The notes under the pieces: model-generated
Databases searched by the model: none
What the model saw: the letters and a program-made list of their open reading frames with translations, nothing else
What the model was told of the DNA's origin: nothing
In this document: piece after piece, positions 12,349-24,500 of the stretch
Position numbering within the stretch: the stretch's first letter is position 1
How the letters are laid out: the number at the start of each line of letters is the position of its first letter
Program-made: the position numbers and the translations under genes
Source of the DNA: a virus
Reading direction: 5' to 3' (one strand)
Virus record (IMG/VR): IMGVR_UViG_3300020190_000090
Span: 1 to 48,549 of that record
DNA length: 48,549 bases

Positions 12349-13047
12349 ATGTCATATCTAAATCACAATCTTCCAACAATTACTTGTTACATTCGTAATG
12401 AGTTTCTTTATAATCACAAAAAAGGTCACGGTGAGGTAACTTTATGTGATGTACATTCTGTAGCGTCCTTAGAGAAGCACGTACCCCTCTTTGAAGCGTT
12501 TCTAGAGAATGGGGTGAACTGGACTCGTAGACCTATTCATGCATTTTGTTGGAAACCTGATGCACCTGCATCTAAATTAGAGGAGTGTATGTGGTGGGAT
12601 TGCTTTTCTCCTTATATTGATGTTCAAGTTCGTTCAAGATTGGCTAACTTACGTGCTGAATTGATCAATTATCGTGGAGAAAAGAATGAAGGAACTTACT
12701 TATTCACTCTTGATTGGTCTTGGGAGTCAAAATCTACACTGAATACTAACTTTAGTGAGACTCCAGAGCATAAATGTGCTCACTTTTTTAAGATGGACAA
12801 CGGAAATTTTTATGCATATCCTAATAATAAGATATTATGGTATGATGATGCCTGGACTAAGAACAGAATTACTAAAAATCCAGGGTATGAGATTGATTTA
12901 ACTGAGTATTCAGTTGAAAATCGTCGAAAAATTGAGACATCTGATGATTTTATGTACGAAATCACAAAAATTCGGGATAGCAACCCCGTAAAAAGTTCTG
13001 ATTTTAACGAATCAGGAGAGCAAAATGGACCAAAAAATGCTTCGTGA
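12349..13047 (+). CDS. conserved cyanophage protein upstream of gene 25
   Basis: A 232-residue protein (start MSYLNHNLPTITCYIRNEFL). I recall homologues immediately before gene 25 in related phages but no function. The sequence is aromatic- and cysteine-containing (IHAFCWKPDAPASKLEECMW, DCFSPYIDVQVR, LFTLDWSW). The frame stays open upstream to 12166, but ATG 12349 was chosen because it follows the terminator and avoids overlapping the basic protein. The C-terminus overlaps the next gene by 23 bases. Confidence 0.8.
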   Translation: MSYLNHNLPTITCYIRNEFLYNHKKGHGEVTLCDVHSVASLEKHVPLFEAFLENGVNWTRRPIHAFCWKPDAPASKLEECMWWDCFSPYIDVQVRSRLANLRAELINYRGEKNEGTYLFTLDWSWESKSTLNTNFSETPEHKCAHFFKMDNGNFYAYPNNKILWYDDAWTKNRITKNPGYEIDLTEYSVENRRKIETSDDFMYEITKIRDSNPVKSSDFNESGEQNGPKNAS

Positions 13048-13189
13048 GATCAATAATGACGATCTGACACCAAAAAAACATGATTTTTTTCACCAAAATG
13101 AAATTCATGAGAGAATTCGTAACGATGAAGACTATGATGATTGGGAGTATGGCACTGAACCTCTTTATGAATTCAAAAAACACGAATAA
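13025..13189 (+). CDS. 54-residue hypothetical protein
   Basis: Acidic ORF starting MDQKMLREINNDDLTPKKHD and ending YEFKKHE. It starts inside the end of the previous gene, preceded by an AGGAGAG Shine-Dalgarno (13014-13020), which supports translation. Its stop lies within the gene 25 late promoter. Function unknown. Confidence 0.7.
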   Translation: MDQKMLREINNDDLTPKKHDFFHQNEIHERIRNDEDYDDWEYGTEPLYEFKKHE

Positions 13190-13192
13190 ATA
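13186..13192 (+). promoter_or_regulatory. late promoter core ATAAATA (gene 25)
   Basis: AATAAATAAG, 21 bases before the gp25 ATG, overlapping the TAA stop of the preceding ORF. This spacing recurs at other structural units. Confidence 0.75.
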
Positions 13193-13213
13193 AGATAGAT
13201 TTATAATATTTTT

Positions 13214-13615
13214 ATGCCTGTAGAACGGGTAATCAGAGGTTTTAAGGATATTAGTATGTCATTTCAGACTAATCCTCTGAATAATGACTTAATTTCTATT
13301 AAGAATGAGACTGCTATTGCCCGTTCTGTTAGAAATCTCATATTTACACTTCCTGGTGAAAGATTTTTTAATGAAAATATTGGATCTAGAGTATCAAAGG
13401 TACTTTTTGAGAACATGGATGAGATTTCAGCATCTGTGATTGAAGATGAGATTACTAACACAATTAATAACTATGAACCAAGAGTTGATTTAATCTCAGT
13501 GGATGTTTCTCCAAACTATGATAATAATGAATTCAATGTCACAATAAATTATTATATTGTTGGGATTGATGTATTACCTCAGCAGTTATCATTCGCATTA
13601 CAGCCAACAAGATAA
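13214..13615 (+). CDS. gp25: baseplate wedge protein gp25
   Basis: A 133-residue protein of the gp25/GPW lysozyme-related family. It joins the baseplate wedge to the tail tube/sheath initiation complex in T4-type phages. Family marks seen here: SFQTNPLNNDL near residue 16, ARSVRNLIFTLPGERFF (32-48), and NYEPRVDLISVDV around residue 88. Its length matches T4 gp25 (132 residues). It is headed by a late promoter and directly abuts gp6 with no gap, so the wedge genes are probably one message. No strong Shine-Dalgarno sequence. Confidence 0.95.
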   Translation: MPVERVIRGFKDISMSFQTNPLNNDLISIKNETAIARSVRNLIFTLPGERFFNENIGSRVSKVLFENMDEISASVIEDEITNTINNYEPRVDLISVDVSPNYDNNEFNVTINYYIVGIDVLPQQLSFALQPTR

Positions 13616-15526
13616 ATGGCATTAGTAAATTTCACAAATCTAGACTTTGATCAGATAAAAACCTCTATTAAGGATTATCTTAGATCCAATTCAAATTTTA
13701 CAGATTATGATTTTGAAGGATCTACTTTATCCACCTTAATAGATGTTCTTGCATATAATACTTACATTACCTCATATAATGCTAACATGGTTAGCAATGA
13801 GGTCTTTATTGATAGTGCAACTCTAAGAGAAAATGTAGTATCACTTGCAAGAAACATTGGTTATGTTCCAAGGTCAAAAACTTCATCTTCGGCAAATATA
13901 TCTTTTTTTGTGGATGCAACTGGTTTAACGACAAATCCAGTTACTCTTACCCTTAAAAAGGGAACTATTTGTACATCAACATCTTCATTTGGAAATCAAA
14001 GTTATACTTTTACGATTCCTGCAGATGTTACTCGTCCAGTAGTAAATGGAATTGCATTATTTGAAAATATTAATGTTTATGAGGGAACATACTTAGTTAA
14101 CACATTTACTGTCAATTCGAATAATCCTAATCAAAGATTTATTTTAGAAAATTCCGATATTGATACTAAATCAATATCTGTAATTGTGAGAAATACTCAA
14201 TCTAGTACTACTTCTAGAAAATTTACATTATCAACTGATCTTTTTAATATTAATTCTACATCTAATGTCTTCTTTATTCAAGAAATAGAAGATCAGAGAT
14301 ATGAATTAATTTTTGGCGATGGAATTTTCGGGACAAAATTAGAAAATCAAAATTTCATTGAAGTTTCATATATTACAACTTCTGGTGAAGATGCTAACGG
14401 AATATCATCATTCACATTTAATGGTCGGATAGTAGACAATAATAATCGTGTAGTAAATACTGGAATTTCTCTATTAACTACTAATACAGAATCCAGAGGT
14501 GGTCAAAATATAGAATCGGTAGATTCAATTAAAAAATATGCTCCAAGAATATACTCTTCACAGAATAGAGCAGTAACTGCTACTGATTACGAAACTATTA
14601 TACCAACAATATATCCAGAAACAGAATCAATCTCTGTTTTTGGTGGCGAAGATTTGAATCCACCAAAATATGGAAAGGTTTTTATATCAATAAAACCAAT
14701 CAATGGGGCATTTGTATCAAGTCAAATAAAAGACAATATTAGAAATAGTCTTAGAAAGTATAGTGTTGCAGGTATTGTTCCCGAAATTTTAGATCTAAAA
14801 TATCTTTATTTGGAATATGATATATCTGCTTATTATAATGTAAATGCTGCTCCAAGTTCCGATTATGTTAAAACTTTGATTTCTAATAATATCAATGCAT
14901 ATGCAAATTCTTCCGAATTAAATAAGTACGGAGCTAGATTTAGATATAGTAAGTTCTTAAAATTGATTGATGACAGTCATCCATCTGTTACTTCTAATAT
15001 TACGAAGATGATTATGAGAAGAGATATGAGACCTGCATTAAATCAATTTGCAAATTATGAAATTTGTTTTGGAAATTCATTTCATATAAAGAGTATGTCT
15101 GGGTATAACATTAAGTCTTCTGGATTTAATGTTAGTGGATTTAATCAGACTTTATACATGTCTGATATTCCAAATTCAGACCAAAAGACTGGATCAATAT
15201 TTTTCTTTACCATTAGTTCTTCAAGGACACCAAGTATAGTTCGTAGAAACGTAGGAACTATAAACTATGAAAGAGGGGAGATATTATTAAATCCTGTGAA
15301 TATCATAGGAACTTCAAAATCAAGTGGTGAACAATCGACTATAGAAATATCAGTATCTCCACAATCTAACGATGTTATTGGTTTGCAAGATTTATATTTA
15401 CAATTAGACGTTAGTAATGGTGTGTTAAATATGGTATCAGACCAAATACTTTCTGGATCTGATATATCTGGTTCATCATATGTAACAACTTCTAGCTATT
15501 CAAACGGAGACCTCGTAAGAATATAA
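13616..15526 (+). CDS. gp6: baseplate wedge protein gp6
   Basis: A 636-residue protein, close to T4 gp6 (660). The N-terminus (FTNLDFDQIKTSIKDYLRSN, then STLSTLIDVLAYNTYI) is the gpJ-type baseplate signature, followed by SNEVFIDSATLRENVVSLAR and a domain including QNRAVTATDYETIIP. gp6 dimers form the inner ring that ties neighbouring wedges together. It starts in the base after the gp25 stop and is followed after one base by the giant gene. Confidence 0.95.
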   Translation: MALVNFTNLDFDQIKTSIKDYLRSNSNFTDYDFEGSTLSTLIDVLAYNTYITSYNANMVSNEVFIDSATLRENVVSLARNIGYVPRSKTSSSANISFFVDATGLTTNPVTLTLKKGTICTSTSSFGNQSYTFTIPADVTRPVVNGIALFENINVYEGTYLVNTFTVNSNNPNQRFILENSDIDTKSISVIVRNTQSSTTSRKFTLSTDLFNINSTSNVFFIQEIEDQRYELIFGDGIFGTKLENQNFIEVSYITTSGEDANGISSFTFNGRIVDNNNRVVNTGISLLTTNTESRGGQNIESVDSIKKYAPRIYSSQNRAVTATDYETIIPTIYPETESISVFGGEDLNPPKYGKVFISIKPINGAFVSSQIKDNIRNSLRKYSVAGIVPEILDLKYLYLEYDISAYYNVNAAPSSDYVKTLISNNINAYANSSELNKYGARFRYSKFLKLIDDSHPSVTSNITKMIMRRDMRPALNQFANYEICFGNSFHIKSMSGYNIKSSGFNVSGFNQTLYMSDIPNSDQKTGSIFFFTISSSRTPSIVRRNVGTINYERGEILLNPVNIIGTSKSSGEQSTIEISVSPQSNDVIGLQDLYLQLDVSNGVLNMVSDQILSGSDISGSSYVTTSSYSNGDLVRI

Positions 15527-15527
15527 A

Positions 15528-18500
15528 ATGACAGGAACAAGAATCAAAATTAGTTCGGTTATCCAAAATCAACTTCCAGAATTCGTCAAGGAAGAGTTTC
15601 CTTTAGTTGTCGAATTCTTGAATCAATATTATTTGTCTTTGGAATCTGAAGGACTTCCATACAACTTAATTCAAAATATAGACAAATATGTTAAGGTAGA
15701 TAATCTTACTAATTTAACAGATTCTACAGTATTAACTTCTAATGTTTCTTATTTTGATTCTACAATTAATGTGCAATCAACTTCAGGATTTCCAGACTCT
15801 TATGGAATCATTCTGATTGATTCGGAAATTATAACATATACCTCAAAAACTAATACTTCTTTCACTGGATGTGTAAGAGGATTTAGTGGGATCACATCTT
15901 TAGAAAATCCTTTAAATTCTGATGAATTAGTTTTCTCAACCTCATCTTCAGAACAGCATACTTCAGGATCTAAGGTTAATAATCTTAGTATTCTTTTCCT
16001 GCAACAATTTTTTAAAAAGGTAAAATCTCAAATATCTCCAGGATTTGAGGATAGAGATTTTTATAGTGGTTTAAATGAATCTATTTTTGTAAAACAATCT
16101 AAAGATTTTTATTCCTCAAAGGGAACCACAGAGTCTTTTAAAATTTTGTTTAAAGCACTCTATGGGGAAAATGTAGAAGTAATTCGCCCACAAGATTTTT
16201 TAATTCAACCATCGGATGCAGAGTATAGAATAACAAAAGATTTGGTTGTAGAAAAACTTGAGGGAGATATTGAGGATTTAGTTAATAGAACAATCTATCA
16301 GGATCAAAATGATTTTCTGGATAGAGCAAGTGGAACTGTAACTAAAGTAGAAAAAATAATTCGAGATTCGAAGGAGTATTATACTTTAAGTTTAGATTAT
16401 GGTTATCAGAGAGATATTGATGTTGATGGAACTATCTTTGGAGAGTTCACTATTCATCCAAGATCAAAGGTAATTACCTCGATTGTAGATTTAGATCCTA
16501 GTATTTCTGGTTTTACAACGAGTTCTACATCAATTGATGTGGACTCTACTGCAGGATTTCCAAACTCAGGAAATCTTATTGTAGACCTTCCTAATAACAC
16601 ATCTCTAACTATTTCGTATGAAGATAAAACTTTAACCCAATTTTTAGGTTGCTCTGGTATAACTCAAGAGATAAATTCAGGTACAGAAATAAGATCTGAT
16701 GCTTATGCTTATGGTCAGGGTGAATCGGGGCAAATAAAGTTTTTAGTTACTGGAGTTTTATCGGATCTTAAACTGGAGAATAGTCAATATCAAAATATTA
16801 ACTATCCAGTAAAAATAAAAACTCTTGGAGAGGATTCGAAAGATTATAAAGCAAATAATTGGTTCTTTAACATTGCTGTTGAATATGACTTACAATCACA
16901 TTCATTAATAGACTCATCTTCTGCTCCAACTTATAGCTTAGTTTTTTATGATGATCACTCCTTTGTGATTGGAGATAGAGTAGTAATAAAGTCGTCCATT
17001 GGAACTCAAACAGATGCGGTTGTAGTTGCATATAATAACACTAAGTCAATTTCAATCCGAGGAAACATAAGTTTTAGCTCTAGTTTCTCATATAGAATAC
17101 AAAAAATTCTTTCAAGAGTTAATTCTAAAAATTATCCAGAATTATCAAAGTTTACATCTAATGTTCAAAATGTTTATATTGATTCTGATAATTCTTTGTT
17201 TGTTACTGCACCATCTTTACCAACATATCTTGATCAAGAGTTAGATATAAGAGATAAATCAAAAACTTTTTCTGGTTCTTTTAGTGGTGAAGAGCTAACT
17301 ATTGGAAACCACTCATTTTATACAGGAGATGCTGTATATTACAGATCAAGTGGACAAGAAAATACTTTGGGTATTTCTGATGGATATTACTTCATCAAAA
17401 AAATTAATGATACTACGATAAAGTTATCAAAAAGCAGACCAAATATATCAAATAATAAATTTGTTACTTTTGATGGATTTGCAAATAACGATAAAATAGA
17501 ACTTGCAAATTTTGTAGATGAGGTTACTCTAGAATCTAAAAAAATAGAACCTCAGAAAATTATTAGAAAGTTATCTAATCTAATTGTCAATGGAGATAAA
17601 GAAGTAACAGAACCTGGATCTACAGGTGTATTGGTAAATGGTGTTGAAATTTTAAATTACAAATCTCCAGATTCTATTTTTTACGGACCAATAGAAAAAA
17701 TTAATGTAATTTCTTCTGGTGACAATTATGATGTAATCAATCCTCCAGTTTTAGAAATTACTGATGAAGTTGGAACAGGAGTCACCGCATACTGTGCTGT
17801 AACCGGTAGTTTACGTAAAATTAATATTATTGATGGTGGTTTTGATTACTTAAATGATCCCAAAATAATTGTATCTGGTGGTGGTGGATCGGAAGCTTCC
17901 GCTAGAGTTAATTTAATCAGTTTTGATCATGAGGTTTATTTTAACTCAGAGTCTTCTTCATCTTTAGTAGATTTATCATCCAATACTATAACATTCCCAG
18001 AATACCACAAATTCAGAGATAATGAACTGGTAATTTATGATCCAGAAGGACAAACTTCTGTCGGAGGTCTATCGACCAATTCTCAATATTTTGTATCCGT
18101 TCAAAATGGATATACAATTAAACTTCATAAGAATTTGGATGATTCTGTTTCGGGAATTAATACAATTTCTTTAACATCATTTGGTATAGGAAATCATAAA
18201 TTCCAATCTACAAATAAAAAGAAAAAAATTGGATCAATCTTAATACCTAATGGTGGAAATGGTTATTCAAATAAAAAAAGAGTATCAAAGTCAACAGGAA
18301 TAAACACTGCATCAAATACAATAGAAATTTTTGATCATGGATATTCTGATGGTGATATATTAGTATATTCTTTTACAGAAAATCCCATAGTTGGACTTGC
18401 AACTACTTCGACATACTATGTTTCAGTTGTTGATGAAAATAAATTTAAATTATCAAATGTAGGTGTAGGAACTCAAGAAAAAGATTTCTTCAAAAAGACT

Positions 18501-21500
18501 AATCAGTTCATAAATTTCGAATCAGTAGGAAGTGGACTCCATATTTTCAATTATGAACCGATTACTGTTAGAGCATCTGGTGTAATTGGAGTTTCAACGT
18601 TATCTGACCAAGATTTTAATGCTGTTCTTCAACCTATCTTTAGGGGAGAAATAGATTCTGTTTTTGTTCAGGATGGTGGATCTTCTTATGGATCTGAGGA
18701 AATTTTAAACTATGTAAGACAACCAAACTTTATTCTGAGATCAGGTTCAGGAGCTCAACTGACCCCAGTAATTAATAATGGAAAAATTGAAAATGTAATA
18801 GTTAACTATTCTGGCAGTTATTATAACTCTCCTCCAGATTTAGTCATAAATGGTCCTGGTTTTGGAGCTGTTCTTACACCAATACTTTCTAATGGAACAA
18901 TTGCTTCTGTAGTAATCGTATCCAGTGGTTCAGGATACGTTGAAGGAAAAACAACTATTGATGTAATACCATCAGGATCATCAGCAAATCTTAGTGCTCA
19001 AATTAAGAGTTGGAATGTCAATCTTGTTGAGAGATTTATACAATCAAATCAAATTACTGAAGATGATGGAATTGCAACTGTTGGACTTCATAAGTTTGGT
19101 TTACAGTATTCTCATTTATATGCTCCAAGAAAGTTCAGAACTTCAGTTCTTGGAACTAGATTTGATAATGGTGAAACAATTTATGAACCAGATTTAACTT
19201 TACTTAATGGAAGAGAGACTGATTCAAGATCACACTCTCCAATTATTGGGTGGGCATATGACGGAAATCCAATTTATGGGCCATATGGATACACTTCAAT
19301 AAGTGGTGGAAGAGTTAGACAGATGATATCTGGATATCAAATCTTACCCCAACAAAATCGACCAAATTCTACAATTTATCCTTTGGGATTTTTTGTAGAA
19401 GATTACACCTTTATCAATGGAGGGGATCTTGATGAAAATAATGGCAGATTCTGTGTAACTCCAGAGTATCCAAATGGGACATATGCATATTTCTCAACAG
19501 TTTCAGAACTTGTTGAGACAAGTGGATCATTCAAAAATTATAAGAAACCAGTATTCCCATATTTTATAGGAAATACTTATAAATCAAAACCAATTGATTA
19601 TAATTTCTCAACAAATTCTAATCAAATAGACTTCGATATTAATAAAACTGGTTGGTTGAGAAATACCTCCCCATATAATTTGATGAATTCTAATTCTGGT
19701 TATGCATATATTACAAATCCAAATGATATTCGTAATCAATATTCGATAGCAAAATCAATATCTTCTGGACAAATAACTTCTGTTGGAATTTTGACTGGTG
19801 GAGAAAACTATCAAGTAGGAGATTCTATTGAATTTTCTGCAAGATCTTTAGATTCTATTCCACCAAAAGCTTTCGTATCTTTTGTTGAAGGAAAATCGGT
19901 AACTTCTATCTCAGCGACAACATCTATAGTAACAAATGTTGAATTTTATAAATTTAGAGATGATCAAAAATATACAGCAATATCAACATCTCCACATTAT
20001 TTCAATAATTTAGATTTTGTCAATTTTAATGCAAATCAAGAGTACAATAACTATTCTCAAGTTAACATTGCAACAAATGTACTTAGATTAACATCTGGTG
20101 TTGGTTCTACAACAAGCACTGGTTCTGTAACTTACTTTAATGTTTCTGGTAATTTATCGGATACTGCAATACAAGAAAATGATATCTATAGAATATCAAA
20201 TGAATTAGTTAAGGTTTTAAATGTTGATGTAGTATCTTCTAGAATTAGAGTTTTAAGAAATACAAATGAGTTTGTTGGTGTAACTTCTTATTCTGCTGGA
20301 GAAGTCCTAACGGAAGTTCCCAGAAGAATGTCACTGAACTTTAATATCATCAATGACTATAATTTAAATTCTAGAAATAGGCAACAGTATTTTGATCCGC
20401 AAAATACTGTTGGACTTGGAACTACTTCTGGTGTAGGTATAACATCTACTATTGTGTTTTCAAATCCAGGAGTAGGTATAACACAGGTCACTATACCCAC
20501 TAGATCACTATACATTCCAAACCATAATTTAGAAAATGGTGATGAATTAGTTTATTCATCAAATGGTGGATCATCAATATCAATATCAACTGATGGAATT
20601 TCTTCTTTCCAATTAAGTGACAATTCAATTCTTTATGCCACAAAAATATCCAATGATATAATTGGTTTATCAACTTTTAGAGTCGGTTTAAGTTCAATAG
20701 GTTCTTATATTGGGTTAGGAACTACTTCAGCTTCTTTATTATACTTCACTGGGGTTGGTTTAGGAAATACTCATAGTCTTGAGACCAATTATCCTAATAT
20801 ACTTGTTGGTGAAATTTCAAAAAATATAGTTACTGTATCAACAGCATCATCTCATGGATTATTCTTGAACAATAGTGTTATTTTAGATATTACTTCTGGA
20901 TTAACAACATCTCTCAACGTAAAATATAATGACTATAGTAGAAGGACTATTATAAATGAAAGATCATTTGGTTCTTCAGATGTTGATATTGTAAAAAATA
21001 CTATATCTATTGAAAATCATGGATTTACAACAGGACAAAAAGTTATTCATACGTCAACTGTTCCATGTGGTGGTCTAATTGATGAAAAAATATATTATGT
21101 TATAGTTGTAGACAGAAATACTATTCAATTATCAAATACTCAATATTATTCAACTAGAAAGGAAAGAGATGTTGTAAACATTACATCATCTTCCACTGGA
21201 AATATTTTGCCAATAAATCCACCAATTAAGTTGGTAAAGGGAGAGGGATTACAGATTCAGGTTTCAGATCCTTCATTGTCATTCATAAAGAACTCTATCT
21301 TATACTCTGCTTTTGACTTGAATTTCTACACTGATTCTGATTTTAAAAATAAATTTGATTTTTCCCAATCAGATTTTGTTGAAGTTGTTAGATCTGGAAA
21401 AGTGGGGATCGATACCACTGCTACCGTTACTTTAAGAACCACTAATACTACTCCCAATATCTTATATTATAAATTAGATCCAATCAATACCAATTTATCA

Positions 21501-24500
21501 CTTGATACTAAAAAAGAATCAATAGTCGATAAAGAAGTTATTGGATTTGGCCAGATTTCTATATTGGAAAGTGTTTATAGTGGTCAGAAAAAAGTTATTG
21601 GAATTTCTACAAATACTTTTAATTTCTTGTCAGAGAATACTCCAGAAGTATCTTCGTACAACTCTGAGAGTTCGGATATTTCATACATCACAAATTCAAA
21701 TAATGTTTATGGCCCAATAAATTCAATTAAAATAAAAAATTCTGGCAGAAATTTAAAGGAACTTCCATCAATATCAAAAATTCAAACTGGAATTGGAACC
21801 AAAGCCTTATTAGACTTAGAATCCAAAAATATTGGAAGTATCTTAAATTATCAAATTCAAGATATTGGATTTGAATATCCATCAGATTTGACAATTAGAC
21901 CAACAGCAAAAGCAACTGAAATATTAAAAATAAAGACACAATCATCATTCAATTCGATTGGAATTTCTTCTGTAGGGAAAGGATATTCACTTTCACCAAA
22001 TTTGATTGTCCTTGATGGACTGACAGGTAACATCGTAAATGATGTTGATCTCAGATATACTTTGGGAAGTACTAATGTTGAGATTCTAAAAAATACTAAA
22101 GGTATAAACAATGTTACTCCCACTATTATTCCAATCAACAATACGAACGGCGTTAGAATTAGTTCATTAGATTTTAACTCATCATCAAAAGAAGTTATTG
22201 TTACTTTAGGTTCTAGTTTTAGCAATGTATCAGATTTCCCATTTGAGATTGGAGATAAAGTTCTAATTGAGAATGTTAGTGTTGGAGTTGGATCTACAGG
22301 AACTGGATATAATTCAGAAAATTACAATTATGCCCTGTTCACATTGACTAACACCACTCCAAATATTGGAGGAATTGGAGCTACTGTTGCATATAGTCTG
22401 ACAGAGTATTTGAAAAATGGAGAAATTCCTGGAACTTTTAATAATGAAAATTCTTCTGCAAGAATTATACCACAAAAACATTTCCCAATTTTCAATATCG
22501 ATTTAGAAAAAAATGAGTTTTACGTTGGTGAAGAGGTATATTCCAATGAATCGTTAAGTGAAGGAAAGGTCATTGATTGGGATCCATCGTCAGAATATCT
22601 TAAGATATCAACATCCGACCAATTTACAGAAGGTCAAACGATTATCGGAAAATCTTCTTCATCGAGAGGAATGATTTCTTCTTTAATTGAAACAAAAGGA
22701 TCATATACTGTTTCATCATCTTCAATCGTTAAAAAGGGATGGGAGAAAGAAACTGGAATTCTTGATAATCAATTCCAAAGAATACATGACAATGATTATT
22801 ATCAATACTTCTCATATTCGTTAAAATCTCAAGTACCATTTGATACTTGGGGAGATGCTGTAGGAAATCTAAATCATACCGCAGGATTTAAAAAATTCAG
22901 TGATTTGATCGTAGAATCTTCCGTTACTACTTCAGGAATAACCACATCTCAAGATTCTGGCGATTTTACTGGAATTGCTGATCTTTCAAGATCAATTGAT
23001 TTAAATTGTGTTTATGATTTTGATTTAGTTAAGGAAAATAATTTCTCTATTGATGGAAAAATTAAATCCAACGAAATTGTATTTAATTCCAGAATTATCC
23101 AAGATTACATAGAATCTATTGGAAATAGAGTTTTACTTATTGATGATGTTAGTGATCAATTTAATAGCAATCCAAGACCTACTCAGTTTAGCATAGTTGA
23201 TACTTTTGGTTTAGATTCAAGATCTATAAAATTCTTGACTTTTGTTAGAGACAGAAGATTCAGTGAGCAAAAGCAAGTCTCTTTGGTCACTTTAGTGCAT
23301 GATGGATCAAATGGATATATTAATCAATATGGTGCAGTTGATACATATGGAAATATGGGATTCTTTGATTTCTCTATTGCTGGTGATGAAGGAAATCTTT
23401 TATTCTATCCGACTAGATCATTAATCAATGATTATAATATAAGTTGTGTTTCTTTTGATATTAGAGATACCATATCATCAATAGGATCAACTGATCTTGG
23501 AAGCACTGTTTTTGTTGGATCTTCAACAACAACTATTTCATCAGGAAGTTCATCTCCAATAACTGTTGTTGGTATTGCTTCTACATATAGATCTTCGAAG
23601 GTTATTGTTCAGATTGGTGCTACAGATTCGTCATATTATGAATTTGATGAAATAACATTAATCCATGATGGTACTGATATTATCTTACAAGAATATGGTC
23701 AATTGGCCAGTGGAAGTTTGGTTACATATTCAGAATCAGGAATCGGAACTTATAATGCATATTATTCTGGTTCTAATATTAATATTGATTTGATTCCAAA
23801 TAATACTACTACAGTTTCTTATAATATAAATTCTATCAGAGTTTCTATTGCAAATAGTTCTTCCACAAGTACTGGTGTAGAATCTTTTAATAATTCAGTT
23901 TTGCAGTCAAATTATGTTGCAATATCATCCACTCCATCTCCTGGAATTACGACGATTGCTACATATTCTTCTGCATATTCTGGATCATACTTTATAGTAA
24001 GTGTAGAAGATCTAACCAACAATCAATATCAAGTTTCGGAAGTTGTTGTTGCACATGATGATGTTGATCCACATATCACCGAGTTTGGTATTATTAATAC
24101 AAATTCATCTATAGGTCTTATTGATATAAATTTTGTACCTTCTACTGGAAGTGTAGACTTAACATTTACACCCAACCCAGATATAGATGTTGAGGTTAGA
24201 GTATATCAAAATTCTATAGGTCTAGTTAACGACGCAATACCATATCGTGAAATTGATTTTACAAATGCATTTATTAGAACAGGATATGGAGATTATGAAG
24301 CATCTCAAAGTAATGTTAGAAGATCTTTCCAGTTAACATATAACCAAAATCCAATTTTTGAAAGGTATTTTGATGGAAGTAGTTCTTCTATAGTTGATAT
24401 TGACAATGATGTTATCATCATACCAGAACATTTCTTTGTAACTGGTGAAAAGGTTGCATATACAATTGCTGGAGCTGGAAGCACTCAAGCAATTGGAATT